Source: Limnohabitans sp. Bal53
GTDB lineage: Bacteria; Pseudomonadota; Gammaproteobacteria; Burkholderiales; Burkholderiaceae_C
Length of the DNA: 64,000 nt
Direction of reading: 5' to 3'
Assembly: GCF_003063355.1 (NCBI RefSeq)
Contig: NZ_NESH01000001.1
Span: 558,001 to 622,000, forward strand
The first letter of the stretch is position 1, and every line of letters begins with the position of its first letter. A program made the position numbers and the translations under genes. The notes beneath the pieces are model-generated. The model was given only the letters and a program-made list of their open reading frames with translations. It searched no databases and had not been told where the DNA came from. Shown one piece after another: positions 9,637 to 18,469 of this stretch.

Positions 9637-10842
9637 ATGCACATCGACACCTTGACCGACGCCGCCAACCACCCCCTGCGATCGCCCCTGAACGGTCTGG
9701 TTCTGATGGGTGGTGGTGCACGCACCGCCTACCAGGCCGGAGCGCTGGAGGCCATCGGTCGCTTGCTCGGTGGCAAGGCAAGCGCGAGGCCTTTTCCATT
9801 TCAGGTGCTGACAGGCACCTCGGCCGGGGCACTGAACGCCACTTTCTTGGCCAGCAAAGCCCTGCAGGGCCTGGCCGGGCTGGACGATCTGGCCAATTTT
9901 TGGACCCAGATCCGCACAGAAGCCGTCTACAGCCTGCCCCAGACCCCACTGGACAAGTTCAGCCGATGGGCCACAGCAGTGGGTTTGTTGCGCTCGGCTC
10001 GCACCCATGCTGCCGCGATGGACAGTTTGGCCTTGGTCAACACCTTGCACCAAGCGATTGCCCTTGAAAAAATCGACACCGCATTGCAAAGCGGCGTGCT
10101 GCAGGCCCTGGCCGTGACGGCATCCAGCTACTCCAGCGGGGTGCACTGGACGTTTTGCCAAACCCGCGATGGCCAGCCGATCCCCTGGAGCCGCCCGGGA
10201 CGGCGCGCCGAGCAACAACCCATCACCATCGAGCATCTGATGGCGTCCAGCGCCATCCCCTTCATCTTCCCGTCCACACCGCTGTGGGTGGATGGCGGCA
10301 TGGAGTTTTTTGGGGATGGCTCCATGCGCCAGATTTCCCCCCTCTCAGCGGCCGTGCACTTGGGGGCCGACCGGATTTTGGCCATTGGCGTGGGACAACC
10401 CCCGAGGGTCGGTCAGGGTGCACACAACCCGGGAAGGCCGTCTTTGGGCACGATTGCCGGACACGCCATGGCCAGCGTGTTCCACGACACGCTGGAAGCT
10501 GATGTGGAACAAATCGGGCACATCAACCAGTCGCTGCAGACCTTGCCCCCTGCGCTGCGCGCACAGTTGCCGTTTCGCCCGGTACAGGTGCTGGCACTGC
10601 AACCCAGCGCCTCGCTGGACGCGTTGGCTCAAGAGCATGCACACACCCTGCCCAGGCCCATTCGACGGGTGCTCGAGGGGCTCGGTGCCCTGCGCGGCAG
10701 TGGCGCGGCACTGGCCAGCTATTTGTTGTTCGAGCCGGACTTTGTGAACGCGCTGATGGCCCTGGGGCGTGCCGATGTACAAGCTCGCGCCGACGAAATA
10801 CGGGCCTTTTTGGGCGAAAACGCTACAGCGGCAGTGCGATAA
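9637..10842 (+). CDS. patatin-like phospholipase
   Basis: A 401-residue patatin-family acyl hydrolase. The oxyanion-hole block GGGAR is at 25-29, and the nucleophile elbow GTSAG at 60-64 gives Ser62. The dyad aspartate is in the DGG motif at 219-221; a second DGS occurs at 227-229. There is no obvious signal peptide, so a cytoplasmic or membrane-associated lipase is likely. It is divergent from the MFS gene and 155 nt upstream of corA on the same strand, but the corA leader carries its own hairpins, so cotranscription is uncertain. The lipid substrate is unknown. Confidence 0.9.
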   Translation: MHIDTLTDAANHPLRSPLNGLVLMGGGARTAYQAGALEAIGRLLGGKASARPFPFQVLTGTSAGALNATFLASKALQGLAGLDDLANFWTQIRTEAVYSLPQTPLDKFSRWATAVGLLRSARTHAAAMDSLALVNTLHQAIALEKIDTALQSGVLQALAVTASSYSSGVHWTFCQTRDGQPIPWSRPGRRAEQQPITIEHLMASSAIPFIFPSTPLWVDGGMEFFGDGSMRQISPLSAAVHLGADRILAIGVGQPPRVGQGAHNPGRPSLGTIAGHAMASVFHDTLEADVEQIGHINQSLQTLPPALRAQLPFRPVQVLALQPSASLDALAQEHAHTLPRPIRRVLEGLGALRGSGAALASYLLFEPDFVNALMALGRADVQARADEIRAFLGENATAAVR

Positions 10843-10879
10843 TCACCCGATTCATTCTGGAGACACATTGCTGTGGAAA

Positions 10880-10940
10880 CTACCCCGAGTGGGTAGCTTT
10901 CGAACACCCTGAGCACCCTGCCCATCGTTCGAAAGCTGCC
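10880..10940 (+). promoter_or_regulatory. structured corA leader with two competing hairpins
   Basis: The first hairpin pairs CTACCC (10880-10885) with GGGTAG (10891-10896). The second pairs AGCTTTCGAAC (10895-10905) with GTTCGAAAGCT (10927-10937) around a 21-nt loop, extendable to 14 pairs with one G-U. The two share bases 10892-10896 and cannot both form fully. It lies 58 nt before the corA ATG. It may be a leader switch or only the terminator of the upstream patatin gene; no clear T-run follows. Confidence 0.5.
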
Positions 10941-10997
10941 GCACCCCCCTTCGCTGCCCCTTAGAACCTTTGGCACCTGGCCATTTTTGGATTCGCC

Positions 10998-11984
10998 ATG
11001 CTCAACATCTTCACCCTGGTCAACGGTCGCCTCTTTCAGGAAGAGATCGAGTCACTGGAAGAGCTCTCACGCTTCCAGCCCATTTGGGTCGATTTGGAGT
11101 CGCCCACGCTCGAAGAAAAACGCTGGATCAAACAGTACTTCGGCCTGTCCATCCCGGAAGACGCGATGGACGAGGACATCGAGGAGTCGGCCCGCTTTTA
11201 CCAAGAGGACAACGGCGAGCTGCACATCCGCTCGGACTTTTTAATCGCTCAAGAAGACCAACCCCGCACCGTGCGCTGCGCTTTCATCCTGAACCAGCAC
11301 AACGCAGAGCTCAAAAGCCAGGGCGTGCTGTTTTCCATCCACGACGAAGACGTGCCTGTTTTCCGCTTGCTGCGCATGCGCGCTCGACGCGCACCTGGCC
11401 TCATCGAAGACGCCAAGGATGTGCTGCTCAAGCTCTTTGACGCCGACGCCGAGTACTCGGCCGACACACTCGAAGGCATTTACGACCAACTGGAGACAGC
11501 GGGCAAAAAAGTGCTGTCTGGCGATGTGACAGACGCCATGGCCGGTGAAGTGCTGGGTGCCATTGCCCGCCAGGAAGACTTGAACGGCCGCATCCGCCGA
11601 AACGCCATGGACACGCGCCGCGCCGTGAGCTTCATGATGCGCTCCAAAATGCTCAACGCCGAGCAGTTCGAAGAAGCCCGCCAAATCCTGCGCGATATCG
11701 ATTCGCTCGATTCGCACACCGCTTTTTTGTTCGACAAAATCAACTTCTTGATGGACGCCACCGTCGGTTTCATCAACATCAACCAGAACAAGATCATCAA
11801 GATCTTCTCGGTGGCCAGCGTAGCATTGCTGCCGCCCACCCTGATCGCCAGCCTGTACGGCATGAACTTCCAGTACATGCCCGAACTGTCGCAAAAGTGG
11901 GGTTACCCCTTTGCTTTGAGCCTCATGATCGCCAGTGCGGTGGTGCCCATGTGGTACTTCCGTCGCCGGGGCTGGCTCAAGTAA
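10998..11984 (+). CDS. corA: magnesium/cobalt transporter CorA
   Basis: A 328-residue CorA-type divalent cation channel. An N-terminal cytoplasmic funnel domain rich in acidic residues covers about 1-265. Two C-terminal transmembrane helices follow, with the selectivity loop YGMNF (GMN at 288-290) between them. The protein ends RRRGWLK, giving the usual positive cytoplasmic tail. It functions as a homopentamer for Mg2+ entry, closed by Mg2+ bound between funnel domains. The 155-nt upstream gap holds paired hairpins that could be a regulatory leader. It converges with mtnN (9-nt gap). Confidence 0.95.
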   Translation: MLNIFTLVNGRLFQEEIESLEELSRFQPIWVDLESPTLEEKRWIKQYFGLSIPEDAMDEDIEESARFYQEDNGELHIRSDFLIAQEDQPRTVRCAFILNQHNAELKSQGVLFSIHDEDVPVFRLLRMRARRAPGLIEDAKDVLLKLFDADAEYSADTLEGIYDQLETAGKKVLSGDVTDAMAGEVLGAIARQEDLNGRIRRNAMDTRRAVSFMMRSKMLNAEQFEEARQILRDIDSLDSHTAFLFDKINFLMDATVGFININQNKIIKIFSVASVALLPPTLIASLYGMNFQYMPELSQKWGYPFALSLMIASAVVPMWYFRRRGWLK

Positions 11985-11993
11985 GGCGCAGCT

Positions 11994-12755
11994 TTAGCCC
12001 AGTGCGCGCTGGCTCAGCCACTGTGACACGATGGCCAGGCTGTAGCGGCTGGCCACCTCGCGGATGAAGCGCTGAAAGTCGGTGTGCGCAGCATCATCCG
12101 CCCGGTCAGAGATGGTGCGCACCGCCGCAAAGGGAACACCGTAATCGTGGCACACCTGTGCCACCGCAGCGCCCTCCATCTCCACCGCCAAAGCCTCGGG
12201 CAATGCTTGTCGCAGCGCATGGCTTTCGTCAGAGGTCGAGACAAAACGGTCGCCACTGAGGATCAGGCCTTGGTGCACCTTGGGGGCATGCAGTTGGAAC
12301 TCGGCCAAGGTGCTCGCCCCCAGGTGCAGCGCGGCATTGGCCAACACCTGTTCGCTGGCCTTTGCCAGTTGGACCGCCAAATCGGCATCGGCCGCAAAAC
12401 GGGCACGGCCGTACAGCGGTACCTCATGACGCGGAAACAGTGGCGAAGCGTCCATGTCGTGCTGCACCAAGCCATCGGCCACCACCACATCGCCCACCCG
12501 CACCCCGCAGCCCAGGCCGCCGGCCACACCCGTGAAAACCAGGGTATCGACCCCAAAGCGCTCCAGCAGCACCGTGGCCGTGGTCGCTGCGGCCACCTTG
12601 CCGATGCGCGAGAGCACCGCCACCACCGAGTGGCCTTGCCAATGGCCCACCCAAAAGTCGCGACCGGCCACCTGCACCCGCTGCTCATCGGGCATCACCG
12701 CCAACACGGCCGCCAGTTCTTCGTGCATGGCGCTCATGATGCCAATCACTGCCAT
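11994..12755 (-). CDS. mtnN: 5'-methylthioadenosine/S-adenosylhomocysteine nucleosidase
   Basis: Hydrolyses the glycosidic bond of MTA and SAH, recycling by-products of polyamine synthesis and methylation. The 253-residue product keeps the catalytic residues of the family. These are the general-acid glutamate E12 in MSAMHEEL, the ribose-binding MEG motif at 193-195, and the aspartate D217 in SDRADD. Length is slightly above the 232 of the E. coli enzyme. It stands alone, converging with corA, and fadD lies upstream on the same strand beyond a terminator. Confidence 0.94.
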   Translation of the reverse strand: MAVIGIMSAMHEELAAVLAVMPDEQRVQVAGRDFWVGHWQGHSVVAVLSRIGKVAAATTATVLLERFGVDTLVFTGVAGGLGCGVRVGDVVVADGLVQHDMDASPLFPRHEVPLYGRARFAADADLAVQLAKASEQVLANAALHLGASTLAEFQLHAPKVHQGLILSGDRFVSTSDESHALRQALPEALAVEMEGAAVAQVCHDYGVPFAAVRTISDRADDAAHTDFQRFIREVASRYSLAIVSQWLSQRALG

Positions 12756-12776
12756 GGGTCACCCTTGTTCTGTGTT

Positions 12777-12811
12777 TAAAAAAGAAAACGGCCACCTTGG
12801 AACAGGTGGCC
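12777..12811 (-). terminator. rho-independent terminator after fadD
   Basis: The perfect inverted repeat GGCCACCT-TGGAAC-AGGTGGCC lies at 12790-12811. Read on the minus strand it is followed by a T-rich run (TTTTCTTTTTT), so it ends the fadD transcript 40 nt past its stop. A second small GC hairpin (CGGGGC/GCCCCG, 12825-12840) lies between stop and terminator. Confidence 0.88.
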
Positions 12812-12851
12812 GCCGAACCGCGTCCGGGGCTTCAGCCCCGAAGCTGCGCCA

Positions 12852-14534
12852 TCAAGCCTTGGCGCGCAATTCGCGTCGCAAAATTTTACCCACCGGCGTT
12901 TTGGGCAATTCATCGCGGAACTCGATCACGCGGGGCTGCTTGTAGGCGGTCATGTGCTCGCGGCAGTAAGCGATGATCTGCGCCTCTGTGAGTGCCGGGT
13001 CTTTGCGCACCACCACCAGCTTGACCGTCTCGCCGGTTTTCTCGTCCGGCACACCAATGGCTGCGCACTCCAGCACGCCCGGGCAGGCCGAAGCGACCTC
13101 CTCAACCTCGTTGGGGTAGACGTTGAAACCGCTGACCAAAATCATGTCTTTCTTGCGGTCCACGATCTTGAAGTAGCCTCGTGCATCCATGGTGCCGATG
13201 TCACCCGACTTGAAATAGCCGTCGGCGGTCATGACCTTGGCGGTTTCATCCGGGCGCTGCCAGTAACCCGCCATCACCTGCGGGCCTTTGATGGCGATTT
13301 CGCCTGGCGTGCCGTGGGTCGTGACTTCGTTGCCTTCGTCGTCGAGCAGTTTCATCCAAGTGCCAGGCAAAGGCACGCCAATCGTACCGGTGAACTCGGT
13401 GCTGGTGGTCGGGTTGCAGCTGGCCGACGGACTGGTTTCAGACAAACCATAGCCTTCACAGATCGGGCAGCCCGTTTTCTCCAGCCAAAGCTTGGCTACA
13501 TTGGGCGTCACGGCCGTCCCGCCACCCAAAGACACCTTCAGATTGGACCAGTTGACGGTGCCAAAGTCCGGATGATTGGCCAAACCATTGAACAGGGTAT
13601 TCACCGCCGGGAAACTGTGGAAAGTGTGCTTGGACAACTCCTTGAGCACAGCAGGCAGATCACGCGGGTTCGGGATCAGGATGGTTTTGCCGCCCATGCG
13701 CAGGCCCAGCATCATGTTCACCGTGAAAGCGAAGATGTGGTACAGCGGCAAAGCGCACACATTGGTAGGCTGCTCGCCGGCGGGTATGCGCTGCATGACG
13801 GGTGCATTCCAAGCCTCGGACTGCAGCACGTTGGCAATCACATTGCGATGCAACAGCACCGCGCCCTTGGACACGCCAGTGGTGCCACCCGTGTACTGCA
13901 GCACCGCGATGTCGTCGGCCGACAACTCAGGCTTGCGAAACGCCTGTTGACGCCCTTTGGAGAGGGCCTCGTTGTAACGGATGGCTTTGGGCAAATGGAA
14001 GGCGGGAACCATCTTCTTGACGTTGCGCACCACATAGTTAACCAGGCTGCCCTTGAGCAGGCCCAAGCGGTCTCCCATGGCGGCCAGTACCACATGCTGC
14101 ACAGGGGTTTGGGCGATGCATTTTTCCAGCGTCGCCGCAAAGTTCTCGATGATCACAATGGCCTTGGCACCCGAATCCTTGAGCTGGTGCTCCAGTTCGC
14201 GGGCGGTGTAGAGGGGATTGACGTTGACCACCACCAAACCCGCACGCAAAACAGCAGCCACCGCCACCGGGTACTGCGGCACATTGGGCATCATGATGGC
14301 CACGCGATCACCCTTGTCCAACCCCAATGACTGGAAGTAGGCAGCCATGGCCAGACTTTCTTGGTCGGTCTGGGCAAAACTGATGTCCTTGCCCAAAAAA
14401 CTGTAAGCAGGTCGGTCAGCGAATTGGGAAAAACTGTCTTCCAGTAAGCCCACCAAGGAGTTGTAAGCGGTGGGATCGATGTTGGCTGGAACACCCTCTG
14501 GGTAACTGTTGAGCCAAACGGGATTCAAGTTCAT
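12852..14534 (-). CDS. fadD: long-chain fatty-acid-CoA ligase
   Basis: An adenylate-forming enzyme of 560 residues that activates fatty acids with ATP and CoA at the inner membrane for beta-oxidation. The AMP-binding P-loop YTGGTTGVSKG is at 214-224. The A5-type motif GYGLSETSP is near 365, the hinge region GYFKIVDRKKDMI near 465, and the C-terminal catalytic lysine is in TPVGKILRREL. It is a monocistronic unit with a terminator on each side. Family length is 550-565, so it looks complete; the start at 14534 is supported by an AGGAGAA Shine-Dalgarno. Confidence 0.94.
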   Translation of the reverse strand: MNLNPVWLNSYPEGVPANIDPTAYNSLVGLLEDSFSQFADRPAYSFLGKDISFAQTDQESLAMAAYFQSLGLDKGDRVAIMMPNVPQYPVAVAAVLRAGLVVVNVNPLYTARELEHQLKDSGAKAIVIIENFAATLEKCIAQTPVQHVVLAAMGDRLGLLKGSLVNYVVRNVKKMVPAFHLPKAIRYNEALSKGRQQAFRKPELSADDIAVLQYTGGTTGVSKGAVLLHRNVIANVLQSEAWNAPVMQRIPAGEQPTNVCALPLYHIFAFTVNMMLGLRMGGKTILIPNPRDLPAVLKELSKHTFHSFPAVNTLFNGLANHPDFGTVNWSNLKVSLGGGTAVTPNVAKLWLEKTGCPICEGYGLSETSPSASCNPTTSTEFTGTIGVPLPGTWMKLLDDEGNEVTTHGTPGEIAIKGPQVMAGYWQRPDETAKVMTADGYFKSGDIGTMDARGYFKIVDRKKDMILVSGFNVYPNEVEEVASACPGVLECAAIGVPDEKTGETVKLVVVRKDPALTEAQIIAYCREHMTAYKQPRVIEFRDELPKTPVGKILRRELRAKA

Positions 14535-14607
14535 ATCATGTTCTCCTAAGGTTCAGTCTAACTGAAATCTGACACCTGACTGACGCAAAACATCTTGGGG
14601 TTTACGC

Positions 14608-14640
14608 CAAAAAAAAGGGGGTGAACATCGTTCACCCCCC
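14608..14640 (-). terminator. rho-independent terminator after pntB
   Basis: The arms GGGGGTGAAC and GTTCACCCCC around ATC lie at 14617-14639. On the minus strand the stem is followed by nine thymines. It ends the pntAB transcript 24 nt after the pntB stop. Confidence 0.9.
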
Positions 14641-14663
14641 TGTGTCAAACAAGCGCTGAGGAC

Positions 14664-16082
14664 TTAGGACTTCAAAGCCACCAACACCTCGTCGAGCATC
14701 TTCTTGGCGTCGCCAAACAACATGCGGTTGTTGTCTTTGTAGAAAAGCGGGTTGTCCACACCAGCGTAGCCGCTGGCCATGGAGCGCTTCATCACGATGC
14801 TGGTGCGGGCCTTCCAGACTTCAAGCACCGGCATGCCAGCGATCGGACTGGTCGGATCGTCTTGGGCGGCCGGGTTCACGATGTCGTTGGCGCCGATCAC
14901 GATGGCCACGTCGGTCTCGGGGAAGTCATCGTTGAGTTCATCCATCTCGAACACGATGTCGTAAGGCACTTTGGCCTCGGCCAACAACACGTTCATGTGG
15001 CCTGGCATGCGGCCCGCCACGGGGTGGATGCCAAAGCGCACGTTCACGCCTTTTTCGCGCAGGGTGCGGGTGATCTCGAACACCGTGTGCTGGGCTTGCG
15101 CCACCGCCATGCCGTAGCCTGGCACGATGATCACGTTTTTGGCGTCGCGCAGCATCTCGGCGGTCTCTGCGGCCAAGATGGGGCTGACTTCACCTTGCGG
15201 CTCGGCCGCTTCGCCTGTGGGCTTAGGCGCTGCGGCCGTGGTGCCAAAGCCCCCAGCGATCACGCTGATGAAGCTGCGGTTCATGGCATTGCACATGATG
15301 TACGACAAAATCGCGCCGCTTGAGCCCACCAGGGCACCAATCACGATCAACAAGTCATTGGAGAGCATGAAGCCCGTGGCCGCTGCGGCCCAGCCGGAGT
15401 AGCTGTTGAGCATGGACACCACCACCGGCATGTCGGCGCCACCAATGGCCATGACCATGTGGATGCCAAACAACAAGGCGATGGCGGTCATGATGAACAA
15501 GGGCACCATGCCTTCTTCCACCGTCTGGGCGTTCATGAACTCACGGCCAAAATAAATCACCGCGATCAAACCCACCAGGTTCAGCCAGTGGCGAGCGGGC
15601 AGCAACAAGGGGCTGCCACCGATGCGGCCGGACAACTTGCCAAACGCGGCCACCGAACCCGAGAAGGTCACCGCGCCGATGAAGATGCCGATGTAGATTT
15701 CACCCGCGTGGATGGCGTGCGCCGCACCTTCCAAATTCTTGGATGCCTCGGGGTCCACATAAGTGGCGTAACCCACCAGGGCTGCGGCCATACCGACCAT
15801 GCTGTGCATGAGCGCCACGAGTTCGGGCATTTGCGTCATCTGCACTTTGCGTGCAGCGTACAGACCAATGAGCGCGCCCACCAGCACCGAGCCCACGATC
15901 ATGGGGATGCCCTCGGCCGTGACTTGCGGGCCAAAAATGGTGGCCAGCACGGCCAAGCTCATGCCGATCATGCCGTAGAGGTTGCCGCGCCGTGCGGTTT
16001 CCTGGTTGGACAAACCGCCCAGGCTGAGGATGAAAAGAATGGTCGCGCCGATGTAGGCGACCGTGGCCAGACTTGAGTTCAT
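14664..16082 (-). CDS. pntB: NAD(P) transhydrogenase subunit beta
   Basis: A 472-residue beta subunit of the proton-translocating transhydrogenase. The N-terminal half holds about nine membrane helices. After a linker rich in alanine, proline and glutamate (about 285-305), the cytoplasmic NADP(H)-binding domain III starts at [15 protein letters not shown], with [20 protein letters not shown] downstream. With PntA it uses proton entry to drive hydride transfer from NADH to NADP+, supplying NADPH. It follows pntA by 54 nt; the gap holds a strong palindrome. A terminator follows. Confidence 0.96.
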   Translation of the reverse strand: MNSSLATVAYIGATILFILSLGGLSNQETARRGNLYGMIGMSLAVLATIFGPQVTAEGIPMIVGSVLVGALIGLYAARKVQMTQMPELVALMHSMVGMAAALVGYATYVDPEASKNLEGAAHAIHAGEIYIGIFIGAVTFSGSVAAFGKLSGRIGGSPLLLPARHWLNLVGLIAVIYFGREFMNAQTVEEGMVPLFIMTAIALLFGIHMVMAIGGADMPVVVSMLNSYSGWAAAATGFMLSNDLLIVIGALVGSSGAILSYIMCNAMNRSFISVIAGGFGTTAAAPKPTGEAAEPQGEVSPILAAETAEMLRDAKNVIIVPGYGMAVAQAQHTVFEITRTLREKGVNVRFGIHPVAGRMPGHMNVLLAEAKVPYDIVFEMDELNDDFPETDVAIVIGANDIVNPAAQDDPTSPIAGMPVLEVWKARTSIVMKRSMASGYAGVDNPLFYKDNNRMLFGDAKKMLDEVLVALKS

Positions 16083-16100
16083 AAGTGTCTCTTTAATCAG

Positions 16101-16130
16101 TTGGGGACAGAGCTAAAGATCTGTCCCCAA
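16101..16130. repeat. REP-like palindrome between pntA and pntB
   Basis: A perfect 11-bp inverted repeat, arms TTGGGGACAGA (16101-16111) and TCTGTCCCCAA (16120-16130) with an 8-nt loop. It nearly fills the 54-nt pntA-pntB gap. Arms of this kind resemble REP units linked to RAYT transposases in proteobacteria (recollection, not a search). In mRNA it would form a stable hairpin that could protect upstream pntA message or lower pntB expression. Confidence 0.7.
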
Positions 16131-16136
16131 AGTTAT

Positions 16137-17738
16137 TTACTTTCGAAACATGGCCAGCATGCGCTGGGTGACGGCAAAGCCGCCAAACATGTTGATGGCC
16201 GTGAGCACCAAGGCCAAAGCGGCCAGGATGCCGATCAGGGTGTTGGGGCGTCCGGCAGCAGCCATGGGCGAGATCTGCACCAGCGCGCCGATGGCGATGA
16301 TGGAGCTGATCGCATTGGTCACGCTCATAAGCGGGGTGTGCAGCGCGGGCTTGACGTTCCAGACCACCATGTAGCCCACAAAGCAGGCCAACACAAACAC
16401 CGTGAAGTGCGACAGGAAGGCCGCTGGCGCATACGCACCCACCAGCACCAACAACACAGCAGCGACCGCCGACACGATGAGCAACTGGCCCACCGGCATG
16501 GGGCCCGAGGGCTCGCCGTGGCCGTGGCCTTTTTTGGCCACAGGGGCTGCGGCCGGCTTGGCAGCGGGTTTGGGCGCGGCAGCCAAAGGCGGCGCAGGCC
16601 AAGTGATTTCACCGTTTTTGATGACCGTCAGACCCCGGATCGCGTCGTCTTCCATGTTGACGTTGATCACGCCGTCTTTGGTCTTGCACAACTCTTCGGT
16701 CAAACGGAACAGGTTGGTGCCGTACAGCGTGGACGACTGGCGCGCCATGCGCGAAGCCAGGTCGGTGTAACCCACAATCGTCACACCGTGCTTGACCACG
16801 GCTTTACCGGGTTCGGTCAATTCGCAGTTGCCACCTTGCTCAGCGGCCATGTCCACAATGACGCTGCCGGGCTTCATGCTTTGCACCATCTCGGCGGTGA
16901 TCAACTTGGGCGCGGGTTTGCCGGGAATGAGCGCGGTGGTGATGATGATGTCGCACTCTTTAGCCTGCTTGGCGTACATCTCGCGCTGCGCGGCTTGAAA
17001 GCCTTCGCTCATGACCTTGGCGTAACCGCCGCCGCCCGAGCCTTCTTCTTCGTAGTCGACTTTGACGAACTCACCGCCGAGCGACACGACCTGGTCGGCC
17101 ACTTCGGCGCGGGTGTCGTTGGCGCGCACGATGGCGCCCAAGCTGGCGGCCGCGCCAATGGCGGCCAAACCGGCCACACCGGCACCGGCAATGAACACTT
17201 TGGCAGGAGGGACTTTGCCCGCGGCCGTGATCTGTCCATTAAAAAACCGACCAAACGCGTTGGCCGACTCGACCACAGCGCGGTAGCCGCTCACGCCAGC
17301 CATCGAGGTCAATGCGTCCATCTTTTGGGCGCGGCTCAATGTGCGAGGCAATGCATCAATCGACAGGGCCGTGACCTTTTTAGCCGCCAGCTGCTGCATC
17401 AAATCGGGGTTTTGGGCGGGCCACAAGAAGCCGATCAGCGTCTGGCCTTCGTGCATCAGCGCCACTTCGTCGGACGTGGGGGCGCGCACCTTGAAGACAA
17501 TGTCGCTATCGCTCCACAGCGCCGCTGCGCTCGGCGCAATCGTGGCGCCCGCTTCCACATAGGCCGCATCCGACAAATCGGCGAGTTCACCCGCACCTTC
17601 TTCCACCACCACGGCAAAACCGAGTTTGACCAGCTTGGTCACCGCATCAGGGACCGTGGCCACTCGCTTTTCACCGGGGAAAATCTCTCGGGGTACGCCA
17701 ATGCGCTGAGGCCTGGGGGCGTGATCGCCTGTTTGCAT
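16137..17738 (-). CDS. pntA: NAD(P) transhydrogenase subunit alpha
   Basis: A full-length alpha subunit of about 533 residues, carrying both the NAD(H)-binding domain I and the membrane helices, as in E. coli. It is not split into PntAA and PntAB as in many bacteria. The alanine-dehydrogenase-like fold shows [15 protein letters not shown] near residue 12 and the dinucleotide motif [13 protein letters not shown] near 180. An alanine/proline linker at about 390-415 leads to four hydrophobic helices. I chose the ATG at 17738 because a GGAGA ribosome site precedes it; an ATG six codons upstream overlaps that site. A palindrome lies about 120 bp upstream. Confidence 0.95.
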   Translation of the reverse strand: MQTGDHAPRPQRIGVPREIFPGEKRVATVPDAVTKLVKLGFAVVVEEGAGELADLSDAAYVEAGATIAPSAAALWSDSDIVFKVRAPTSDEVALMHEGQTLIGFLWPAQNPDLMQQLAAKKVTALSIDALPRTLSRAQKMDALTSMAGVSGYRAVVESANAFGRFFNGQITAAGKVPPAKVFIAGAGVAGLAAIGAAASLGAIVRANDTRAEVADQVVSLGGEFVKVDYEEEGSGGGGYAKVMSEGFQAAQREMYAKQAKECDIIITTALIPGKPAPKLITAEMVQSMKPGSVIVDMAAEQGGNCELTEPGKAVVKHGVTIVGYTDLASRMARQSSTLYGTNLFRLTEELCKTKDGVINVNMEDDAIRGLTVIKNGEITWPAPPLAAAPKPAAKPAAAPVAKKGHGHGEPSGPMPVGQLLIVSAVAAVLLVLVGAYAPAAFLSHFTVFVLACFVGYMVVWNVKPALHTPLMSVTNAISSIIAIGALVQISPMAAAGRPNTLIGILAALALVLTAINMFGGFAVTQRMLAMFRK

Positions 17739-17857
17739 GAATGTCTCCTCACTCAATCCACAAAAAAAATACGGCTAATTCCAAAGCTTAACCGAAGTCA
17801 ATCTATTCAAGCTCAGTGCAAGTGTTTCTTGAACGTGCTCAAGCCTTCAAAACCCAA

Positions 17858-17881
17858 TAATATCAGTTAATACTGATATTA
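17858..17881. promoter_or_regulatory. near-perfect palindrome, candidate operator between pntA and the Nudix gene
   Basis: The arms TAATATCAGT (17858-17867) and ACTGATATTA (17872-17881) are perfect complements around TAAT. It lies in an unusually AT-rich 233-bp gap between divergent pntA and the Nudix gene, 119 bp before pntA and 90 bp before the Nudix start. The size and symmetry are those of a dimeric repressor site; the regulator is not identifiable here. Confidence 0.65.
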
Positions 17882-17971
17882 AGATCGAATTGGCTCCACC
17901 CAAGCACCTTGTTGGTGCCAAAGTGTTGCGGCAAGACAGTTTGGCTCGCTGGCACACCGATAATCTGGGTC

Positions 17972-18469
17972 ATGGACACACGCTGGAAACCCAATGTCAC
18001 CGTGGCCGCCATCATCGAGCGTGATGGCCGCTACCTGTTGATCGAAGAGCACACCCAAGAAGGTTTGCGACTGAACAACCCCGCTGGGCACCTGGACCCG
18101 GGCGAATCGCCCGCACAAGCTTGCGCGCGCGAAGCGCTGGAGGAGACTGCCCAGCCCTTCACGCCCAGCGCCTTGGTGGGCATTTACCTCTCGCGCTTTC
18201 AGCGGCCGGCAACCGGCGAAGACATCACCTATGTGCGCATGGCTTTTTGCGGCGACATCGGTGAACTGCAGCCCCATCTGAGCCTGGACGAAGGCATCGT
18301 GCGCACGCTTTGGATGACACCAGAAGAAGTGCGTGCCAGTGCCGAGCGCCACCGCAGCCCCTTGGTCTTGCGGTGCATCGAAGACCACCTGGCCGGTCAG
18401 CGCTTCCCGCTGGAGGTGATCCACACCGACCCGGCCGTGGCCGATTTGCCGCCCCTGTCTTCCACATGA
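17972..18469 (+). CDS. nudJ: Nudix hydrolase, NudJ-like
   Basis: A 165-residue Nudix pyrophosphohydrolase. The Nudix box runs from G39 to A60 with the GX5EX7REUXEE pattern intact (GESPAQACAREALEE core). E. coli NudJ hydrolyses thiamine pyrophosphate intermediates and nucleoside tri/diphosphates and is encoded next to mnmA. Here a TSUP gene and a reversed transglycosylase separate the two. I used the ATG at 17972 (MDTRWKPNVTVAA). There is no winged-helix domain, so it is not an NrtR-type regulator despite facing pntA. Its stop overlaps the TSUP start by ATGA. Confidence 0.88.
   Translation: MDTRWKPNVTVAAIIERDGRYLLIEEHTQEGLRLNNPAGHLDPGESPAQACAREALEETAQPFTPSALVGIYLSRFQRPATGEDITYVRMAFCGDIGELQPHLSLDEGIVRTLWMTPEEVRASAERHRSPLVLRCIEDHLAGQRFPLEVIHTDPAVADLPPLSST

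Noticed and set aside
8283..10067. 594-codon open frame on the plus strand
   Set aside because: It runs antisense through the MFS gene and then into another frame of the patatin-like gene; arginine/glutamine/histidine-rich, no domain.
17972..18469. Nudix protein as an NrtR-type regulator of pntA
   Set aside because: The protein is a complete Nudix enzyme with an intact catalytic box and has no winged-helix domain.
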